This document shows positions 1 through 4,148 of a DNA stretch of 7,701 nt, piece after piece; within the stretch, counting starts at the first letter, position 1, and each line of letters begins with the position of its first letter. The notes under the pieces are model-generated. The model had not been told where the DNA came from, did no database searches, and saw nothing but the letters and a program-made list of their open reading frames with translations. The translations under genes and the position numbers were made by a program. The DNA lies in NCBI GenBank assembly GCA_944358685.1, contig CALVRQ010000015.1, forward strand, positions 1-7,701, read 5' to 3'. The DNA is from an uncultured Bacilli bacterium. GTDB taxonomy: Bacteria; Bacillota_I; Bacilli_A; RF39; UBA660.

Positions 1-428
1 ATTATGTTGATAGCAGTTCATTTTATAATAAAATAGAAAACGCAAAAAAGGAAAATGATTTTAAAACAAAAAAACAAAAGGAAATAATTTTATTAAATAA
101 TAAAATAAAAATTAATAATTTATATATAGATAAAATATATGAAGATAAGTTAAATGGTAATATTGATATGGAAATGTTTAATCGTTTAACTTTTAAATAC
201 AAAGATGAAATAGTATCTTGGAAAAAGCAAAGAAATCAGTTAGTAGAAGAACTTAAAAATATTGATGTATTAGATAATGGTGCAGAAAAGCAAGAAATAT
301 CAAAAAAAATAAACGAATATTTATCTTTTGAAAAACCAAGTAGAAATTTACTTATAAATCTAATTGATAAGATACTTATAAGTGAAGATAAAACAATAGA
401 AATTCATTATAAGTTTAAGTTGGCATAG
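1..428 (+). CDS. Large serine recombinase, C-terminal part (5' end outside window)
   Basis: The reading frame is open from base 3 to a TAG at 426-428, giving the last 141 residues of a protein that starts left of the window. It is rich in Lys, Glu and Asn and strongly helical. The segment LYIDKIYEDKLNGNIDMEMF matches the usual 'YEDKxxGxIxxxxF' stretch of large serine site-specific recombinases. The end, SRNLLINLIDKILISEDK followed by an IEIHYKF strand, is the typical tail of that family, after the coiled-coil and zinc-ribbon region. The catalytic serine domain is not visible. Such enzymes excise and integrate conjugative or mobilizable elements and phages by two-site recombination. The gene points at a noncoding stretch and then at a truncated chromosomal gene, as expected at the end of an element. 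Whether the element is a phage, an ICE or a transposon of the TnpX type cannot be seen. The family call rests on motif memory and the context. Confidence 0.85.
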   Translation, partial: YVDSSSFYNKIENAKKENDFKTKKQKEIILLNNKIKINNLYIDKIYEDKLNGNIDMEMFNRLTFKYKDEIVSWKKQRNQLVEELKNIDVLDNGAEKQEISKKINEYLSFEKPSRNLLINLIDKILISEDKTIEIHYKFKLA

Positions 429-507
429 TATTATAAGTTTGGTAATAGATAAGGCTATCGGCATAAAAAGTTATGTATTTTTTTAGTAAAAATTTTATTA
501 TAAGTTT
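406..507 (+). repeat. Three direct copies of ATTATAAGTTT at the element end
   Basis: Exact 11-base copies lie at 406-416 (inside the last codons of the recombinase), 430-440 and 497-507. The last two share 12 bases (TATTATAAGTTT). The offsets are 24 and 67 bases. They could be recombinase or accessory-factor binding arms, or chance in very AT-rich DNA. The copy at 497-507 covers the stop codon of the truncated transporter frame, so it lies on the element side of the junction. Confidence 0.4.
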
Positions 508-521
508 ACCAGCCGAAGACC
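429..521. other. Probable element-chromosome junction (attL/attR) of the serine-recombinase element
   Basis: This noncoding stretch lies between the recombinase stop and the point where the substrate-binding-protein frame loses family likeness. Read on the minus strand, the gene is normal through GGREG (codon 144 at 519-521) and then reads LRLVNL and stops, where the family normally continues GG-x-P. The breakpoint is therefore near 518/519. ATTATAAGTTT occurs at 430-440 and 497-507. Serine recombinases usually recombine at short cores, often next to their own gene, so this fits an att site. The exact core cannot be fixed without the other end or an empty site. Confidence 0.55.
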
Positions 522-950
522 TTCTCTACCCCCAATGATATGTTTACCTTTTAAATCTTCTAAGTTAAAATTATCTGTGTCTTTTCTGGCAACTAAGAAA
601 CTACCATCTTTTTTTGTTAAGCCAGCAAAATTTATTAGATAATCTTTATTTCCTTGGTTATAGTTATAAATTGTGGATTCGCTACCACAAAAACCGATTT
701 GAACATCATCAGATAAAACGGCTGCAGTTACTTTGTCGGCACCTGATGTTAAAATTATTTCAACATCTAAGCCTTCTTCTTCAAAGTAACCTAGTGAATG
801 AGCAATATACTGTGGTGCGTAGAATATACTGTGGGTTACTTCAGCAACTTTAACTTTAGTTAATCCTTTCTCTTCTTCTTTTGGAGTAAAAACGAAAAAG
901 CCAGTAATTATTAGGCCAATGGCTAATAGGGCAATTATAATTTTTTTCAA
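498..950 (-). CDS. Truncated ABC transporter substrate-binding protein, NMT1/THI5-like (5' fragment, probable pseudogene)
   Basis: This is a 150-aa remnant of a protein that is normally about 320-340 aa. Residues 4-21 are a hydrophobic export segment. VKVAEVTHSIFYAPQYIA (about residues 33-50), GYFEEEGLDVEI, a DVQIGFCGSEST stretch and LKGKHIIGGREG (to residue 144) are the first-lobe signature of NMT1/THI5-type periplasmic binding proteins, which feed thiamine-precursor, sulfonate or similar ABC importers. The substrate cannot be told here. The second lobe is missing and the last six residues (LRLVNL) come from foreign DNA, consistent with disruption by the adjacent recombinase element. Translation starts at a TTG, with AAAGGAG at 959-965 eight bases ahead. 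No Cys lipobox follows the hydrophobic segment, unlike most Gram-positive binding proteins, so it would be an N-terminally anchored protein rather than a lipoprotein. No permease or ATPase gene is in the window. Confidence 0.8.
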   Translation of the reverse strand: MKKIIIALLAIGLIITGFFVFTPKEEEKGLTKVKVAEVTHSIFYAPQYIAHSLGYFEEEGLDVEIILTSGADKVTAAVLSDDVQIGFCGSESTIYNYNQGNKDYLINFAGLTKKDGSFLVARKDTDNFNLEDLKGKHIIGGREGLRLVNL

Positions 951-979
951 GAACTCCTCTCCTTTCTAACTTTCATAGT

Positions 980-985
980 ATTATA
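980..985 (-). promoter_or_regulatory. Possible -10 box for the truncated transporter gene
   Basis: A perfect TATAAT reads on the minus strand, about 30 bases ahead of the TTG start and 15 bases ahead of the ribosome binding site. A perfect TTGACA lies at 1016-1021 on the same strand, but 30 bases away, which is too far to pair with it. No good -35 is seen at 16-18 bases. Confidence 0.3.
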
Positions 986-1046
986 TTCATAATTTTCTAA
1001 AAGGTTTTAAAAGATTGTCAAAAGGCTAAAAATAATGGACAAAGTG

Positions 1047-1055
1047 TGGTAAAAT
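1047..1055 (+). promoter_or_regulatory. Extended -10 promoter of the five-gene tandem operon
   Basis: TGGTAAAAT is a TGn-extended -10 element. It predicts a transcript start near 1062, just ahead of the GGAAGGG ribosome binding site at 1067-1073 and the ATG at 1080. No strong -35 is seen at normal spacing. This is the only promoter-like signal ahead of the five genes. Confidence 0.4.
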
Positions 1056-1079
1056 GTATATAGATTGGAAGGGATATTA

Positions 1080-1529
1080 ATGAATGATAATATAAATTCT
1101 AGTTTGGTTATAATAATAGATAGAGATGGTTATACTTTTGATATGGGGAAATTGACGGATGTTAAAACACATGCTGAATATTTGAGTAAGTTTCTTAAAC
1201 AGAATTATGATGGTTTTGATGGGGTTGATAAAAGTACACCAGTTAATAAAGTTATTGATGTTTTAACAGAATTTGGTAATGTGGTTTTTTTAAACGAAAG
1301 ACTTTTTGGGGCTATTTTTATTCCTAGCGATTTGAATGATAAACAGGTGGCAGCTATTTATAATTTATCTTTAGAAATAGGTGATAGACCAGTAGTTTTA
1401 AATCAAAAACCTAATATGGATTTAGGTTATCCTCTTTATCAAGTTAATAGTGTAGATGAAAGTGTGAATTTAAAAGAGGTAATTGACAAATATTTGGAAT
1501 CTAAGAAAGTAAGAGGACGTCAAAAATAA
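1080..1529 (+). CDS. Tandem-family protein 1, unknown function (149 aa)
   Basis: First of five related genes; I do not recognise the family. It is soluble, acidic-looking, and has no signal peptide or membrane span. The N-terminal strand SLVIIIDRDG (residues 8-17) is followed by Gly23, then the family's invariant His31 (THAEYL). Residues 70-100 hold the second shared block: LTEFGNVVFLN, a Gly, FIPSDLNDKQ. The C-terminal third diverges and ends in basic residues. Its closest relative is the next gene, with which it shares D-x-DG, GNVV-x-LN and His31 at the same residue number. The start is the ATG at 1080, six bases after GGAAGGG. An in-frame TTG at 1065 lies upstream of and abutting that ribosome site and is rejected. 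The stop TAA overlaps the next ATG by one base (TAATG), so translation is probably coupled. Confidence 0.85.
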   Translation: MNDNINSSLVIIIDRDGYTFDMGKLTDVKTHAEYLSKFLKQNYDGFDGVDKSTPVNKVIDVLTEFGNVVFLNERLFGAIFIPSDLNDKQVAAIYNLSLEIGDRPVVLNQKPNMDLGYPLYQVNSVDESVNLKEVIDKYLESKKVRGRQK

Positions 1530-1975
1530 TGGATAAAAAGAAATTCAATCCAAAAGTTGCTATTATTGATAGTGATGGTCAAGTATATATGGTTGGAAGG
1601 GAAAATGAGGCTAGGTTACATGTTCCATATTTACTGAAGTTACTTCATTTTAAATATCCAAATATTGAAGTTGGTAGTGTAGCAAATAGTAATGCACGTG
1701 ATCGTTTGGCTTATATATTAGTAGAGCTTGGTAATGTTGTTTATCTTAATGATGTAAGTTTTGGTATGGTTTATTTTCCAAAGGAACTTACTGATAAACA
1801 ATTAAAAACCATAGATATTTTAGATTTAGATAAAAAGGTATTGGTATGTCATAGTCCTAGGGAAATGGGCGGTAATATTAATTTTAGGAATTTTGGTTTA
1901 GATGGTGATTATAATTTACAAGAAGCTACTTTAGAGTATTTAGAAAATACAAAAATTCATGAACGAAGGAAATGA
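1529..1975 (+). CDS. Tandem-family protein 2, unknown function (148 aa)
   Basis: Second member of the array and closest to the first. VAIIDSDG (residues 10-17), Gly23 and His31 (LHVPYL) align without gaps to protein 1. The second block reads LVELGNVVYLN, FGMVYFPKELTDKQ. It has no transmembrane segment, signal peptide or known catalytic motif. An AGAGGA site at 1512-1517 lies inside the upstream gene, eleven bases from the ATG. The upstream stop and this start overlap by one base. The gene ends in TGA, which argues against a Mycoplasma-type code. Its end overlaps the possible ATG of the next gene (ATGA). Function unknown. Confidence 0.85.
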   Translation: MDKKKFNPKVAIIDSDGQVYMVGRENEARLHVPYLLKLLHFKYPNIEVGSVANSNARDRLAYILVELGNVVYLNDVSFGMVYFPKELTDKQLKTIDILDLDKKVLVCHSPREMGGNINFRNFGLDGDYNLQEATLEYLENTKIHERRK

Positions 1976-1980
1976 TTAAT

Positions 1981-2412
1981 TTGAAAAATATTGATGATTA
2001 TACATTGGTGATTGTAGGTACTAATGGGGCTATAGAATATTTTGGGGAAAAAGAAGAATATAGATATCATATTGAGGCTTTGAAGGATTATTTTTATACT
2101 TATTATTTTGATTTGGCAAATAAAGTAGATGCGGATAATATGAGAAATAACGAAGATATTATCTTTTATTTGAATCAGTTTGGTAAATGTGTTATTTTAA
2201 ATTCAGATGGTTATGCACTTTGTTATGTGCCTTTAGATATTAATAATAATCAGAAGGTAACTTTGTGTAATTTGTTTCAAAAATGTTTAAGTAAGAAAAT
2301 TTATATAGAAACTGATTTTAATGGTGAAAAAAGAATTTTTAAATATACTGGTGATGATAGTATAAATTTTTTAGGAAACAGTGAGGTTAAGGATAATGGA
2401 AGATGTATCTAA
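1981..2412 (+). CDS. Tandem-family protein 3, unknown function (143 aa, TTG start)
   Basis: Most divergent member of the array. The start choice matters. An ATG at 1972 overlaps the previous stop but has its AAGGA (1966-1970) only one base away. A TTG at 1981 has the same site ten bases ahead and gives MKNIDDYTLVIV, nearly the same beginning as protein 5 (MKNKIDDYKLVII). With this start the conserved His falls at residue 30, as in protein 4. The family blocks are TLVIVGTNG, Gly22, His30 (YHIEAL) and LNQFGKCVILN with YVPLDINNNQ. The last block keeps N, P and Q but loses the Gly-[MA] before the strand and the usual D/E-K before Q. It contains several Cys residues, unlike its neighbours. The ATG at 1972 is the alternative start. 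Function unknown. Confidence 0.8.
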   Translation: MKNIDDYTLVIVGTNGAIEYFGEKEEYRYHIEALKDYFYTYYFDLANKVDADNMRNNEDIIFYLNQFGKCVILNSDGYALCYVPLDINNNQKVTLCNLFQKCLSKKIYIETDFNGEKRIFKYTGDDSINFLGNSEVKDNGRCI

Positions 2413-2845
2413 TTATATGGCAGTGGTGATTGAAGATAATGGAAATATTAATTATTTAGGATTGGATTTTAGTTTTTCTTTTCATGATGAATGTTTAATT
2501 GATTATGCGAAAGATAAATATCCAAAGGTTGCTTTGTTTGAAAATATTGATTATATAGATCAACCACTTGTTATTGTTTATTATTTAACTAAATTACGTA
2601 ATATTGTTTTTACAAATGTGTCTGTAGATGATGAGAAAAGAGGTATGCTTTATATACCTGATAGTTTAACAGATAAGCAGATTAAACCTTTGAATGATTT
2701 GATGAGCAAAATTATGGATTTTAAGGTTTACATTGAATATGATTTACATTATGATGATATGGTTATGTCATCAGAGATGGTTTTAAATGATATGGCTGAA
2801 TTTAATGAGTTTTGTACTCAAAGAAAATTAAATACAAGGAGATAA
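2396..2845 (+). CDS. Tandem-family protein 4, unknown function (149 aa)
   Basis: Fourth member, closest to protein 5. The N-terminus MEDVSNYMAVVIEDNG aligns to proteins 3 and 5, with Gly22 and His30 (FHDECL). After the YAKDKYP segment come LTKLRNIVFTN and RGMLYIPDSLTDKQ. The start is the ATG at 2396, inside the end of the previous gene (17-base overlap), with GAGG at 2383-2386 nine bases ahead. An in-frame GTG at 2381 would add five residues with no counterpart in the paralogs and is not favoured. The C-terminal half is acidic (YDLHYDDMVM). No export signal is seen. The overlap with the previous gene suggests coupled translation and one transcript. Function unknown. Confidence 0.85.
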   Translation: MEDVSNYMAVVIEDNGNINYLGLDFSFSFHDECLIDYAKDKYPKVALFENIDYIDQPLVIVYYLTKLRNIVFTNVSVDDEKRGMLYIPDSLTDKQIKPLNDLMSKIMDFKVYIEYDLHYDDMVMSSEMVLNDMAEFNEFCTQRKLNTRR

Positions 2846-2847
2846 TT

Positions 2848-3345
2848 ATGAAAAATAAAATAGATGACTATAAATTGGTTATTATAACAGGTGAAAATGA
2901 AAAAAGTGATGATATAGATGGTGAAGTTATTTTTGCTGGAAAGAATGAAGATTATTCTTTTCATATTGATGCTTTAATTGATTATTCAAGAGGTAGATAT
3001 CCAAATGTAAATGTGTTTCAGCACATTAATGATAGACATCTGCCTAATGTTCCAATATTCTTTTTAACATGGTTAAATAGTATTGTTTATGCAAATACTT
3101 CTAGTGAACGAGCTGGAAACTGTGGTATGCTTTATATGCCAGATGAGATAAGTGAGAAGCAAAGGGAAGCGTTATTAAAGCTTGCTGAGGCTATTCCAAC
3201 TGCGCAAGTGGGTATTGTCTATGATATGGATTTTGATGATGGAGAAGTGAAATTAAAGGAGTTTAAGTATAAAAAAAGTCACAGTTTTTATGAAGCTTTG
3301 AATGAATTTTTAAAAATGAATGAAAAAAAGTCTAAAAAAATTTAG
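2848..3345 (+). CDS. Tandem-family protein 5, unknown function (165 aa)
   Basis: Last and longest member. It starts at the ATG at 2848 with AAGGAGA (2836-2842) at ideal distance, only two bases after the previous stop. The site is the best in the array, so this protein may be made most strongly. The N-terminus IDDYKLVIITG is followed by an eight- to nine-residue acidic insertion (about residues 16-25) not found in the others. Gly31 and the conserved His39 (FHIDAL) come next, then YPNVNVFQHI, LTWLNSIVYAN and CGMLYMPDEISEKQ. The C-terminus is lysine-rich. The TAG stop lies inside the transcription terminator and overlaps the last bases of the convergent peptidase gene. Function unknown. Confidence 0.85.
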   Translation: MKNKIDDYKLVIITGENEKSDDIDGEVIFAGKNEDYSFHIDALIDYSRGRYPNVNVFQHINDRHLPNVPIFFLTWLNSIVYANTSSERAGNCGMLYMPDEISEKQREALLKLAEAIPTAQVGIVYDMDFDDGEVKLKEFKYKKSHSFYEALNEFLKMNEKKSKKI

Positions 3346-3353
3346 ACTTTTTT
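3324..3353. terminator. Bidirectional terminator shared by the tandem operon and the M23 gene
   Basis: Perfect 13-bp arms at 3324-3336 and 3341-3353 (AAAAAAGTCTAAA and its complement) surround an AAAA loop, with A-runs on one side and T-runs on the other, so it can act on both strands. Both stop codons (TAG 3343-3345 on plus, TAA 3344-3342 on minus) lie inside the right arm. Confidence 0.85.
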
Positions 3354-4058
3354 AAGTTTTCCGTTTTTTAACAAATTTAATAATTTTATATTTTGAGAGT
3401 ATGAGCCATGATAACTTGTAATGCCATTATTTTCAGCTAGTTTTTTTCGGTAACTATATGAACTATTTTCGCCTATTGATTTTAGAGCGTCGACAATTGA
3501 TCCATGGTGGTAATTAGAAGCATTTAAATATGTATTTTTTGTGTTAGTTACTTTTTTTATTGAAGTAGATTGTTTAATAGTTTGAGTGGTATTTGTTTTA
3601 TTATTAGGAGTAGTTTCTACCTGTTTAGATGGGGTGTTTAAAGAATGTAGAGGATTTTCTTTAATGTTATTAGAATTCCGCACTTCTAAATGTAGGTGTT
3701 TGCCATAAGCATTACCAGTTTCTCCGATGGTACCTATTATGTCGCCTTTATTTATTTTTTGCCCTTTGTGTACTTGGATGCTGCCGTGTTTTATATGAGC
3801 ATATAAGGCGGTTTTACCATTGTCTTGTTTAATTTTAACGTAGTTTCCATAGGTAGCAGTTCCTTTACTTTTGTGGTTAGTTCCTTTAATGTTGTTGACA
3901 ACAGTTTCAACGGTACCATTTTCTATGGCTATAATTTTTGCTTCACTTTTATCACTAGCTACGATGTCAATTGCTTTGTGTCCTTGGTCATAGTCGTTAG
4001 TTATGACCTCATTCATGCTTTCTAATACATGAGTAATTATTAAATCACCTCCTTTCAT
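3342..4058 (-). CDS. M23-family metallopeptidase with C-terminal cell-wall-binding-like domain
   Basis: The catalytic domain is a LytM/lysostaphin-type Zn endopeptidase that cuts peptide bonds in peptidoglycan stems or bridges. In numbering from base 4058, the HxxxD motif is H27-A-I-D31, YAH is at 86-88 and the HLH motif at 121-123 (GKHLHLEVRN), so all Zn and catalytic residues are present. A Thr/Asn/Lys linker (about 140-175) leads to a C-terminal repeat, GSIVDALKSIG, SSYSYRKKLAENNGI, LLNLLKNGKL, seen at the ends of many Bacillota and phage lysins and thought to bind cell wall. No signal peptide or membrane anchor is present, as in phage-type endolysins. The start is uncertain. The ATG at 4058 runs straight into AAAGGAGGTGAT (4055-4044), which looks like the ribosome site itself. 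Alternatives are ATA (4040) or ATT (4037) just after it, or the ATG at 4016 (224 aa). It converges on the tandem operon and overlaps it by four bases. Confidence 0.85.
   Translation of the reverse strand: MKGGDLIITHVLESMNEVITNDYDQGHKAIDIVASDKSEAKIIAIENGTVETVVNNIKGTNHKSKGTATYGNYVKIKQDNGKTALYAHIKHGSIQVHKGQKINKGDIIGTIGETGNAYGKHLHLEVRNSNNIKENPLHSLNTPSKQVETTPNNKTNTTQTIKQSTSIKKVTNTKNTYLNASNYHHGSIVDALKSIGENSSYSYRKKLAENNGITSYHGSYSQNIKLLNLLKNGKLKKV
4044..4055 (-). promoter_or_regulatory. Near-perfect Shine-Dalgarno inside the first codons of the M23 frame
   Basis: AAAGGAGGTGAT on the minus strand is an almost complete complement of the 16S rRNA 3' end. It lies directly after the only upstream ATG (4058-4056). 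The next in-frame ATG is at 4016, about 28 bases downstream of the site and too far. ATA and ATT codons sit seven and ten bases after GGAGG. It therefore bears on which start is used. Confidence 0.7.
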
Positions 4059-4121
4059 AGATTAATATACGATGTCAAATGGTGGATTTCCTTCTTTTTT
4101 CTAAAAAAATCGAAAAAAATT

Positions 4122-4130
4122 TGATATAAT
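4122..4130 (+). promoter_or_regulatory. Extended -10 promoter of pcrA
   Basis: TGATATAAT combines the TGn extension with a perfect TATAAT. It predicts a transcript start near 4137 and a leader of about 12 bases carrying GGTGA (4137-4141) seven bases ahead of the ATG. The -35 region is an A-run with no consensus, which an extended -10 tolerates. Confidence 0.6.
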
Positions 4131-4148
4131 AGTATTGGTGAAGAGTAA

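Noticed and set aside
441..497. Terminator for the recombinase gene
   Set aside because: There are A- and T-runs but no paired stem of useful length between the stop codon and the junction.
614..853. Open frame on the plus strand opposite the truncated transporter gene
   Set aside because: It is antisense to a frame with clear NMT1/THI5 likeness, has no family motifs and has Leu/Gln-rich shadow composition.
1015..1042. Inverted TTGTC/GACAA pair as an operator
   Set aside because: The arms are only five bases with an 18-base gap and are easily explained by chance and by -35-like sequences on both strands.
951..1079. Riboswitch (for example TPP) ahead of the transporter gene
   Set aside because: The 129-base divergent spacer lacks a CTGAGA-type core and has no stable hairpin; it holds only promoter-like boxes.
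1080..3345. Five tandem genes as cargo of the serine-recombinase element
   Set aside because: The element appears to end near 518; the array lies beyond the broken transporter gene on the chromosomal side. A nested older element cannot be excluded, but nothing in view supports it.
3825..4025. Open frame on the plus strand opposite the M23 peptidase
   Set aside because: Phe/Val/Ser-rich shadow of a frame with intact Zn-peptidase motifs; no ribosome site.
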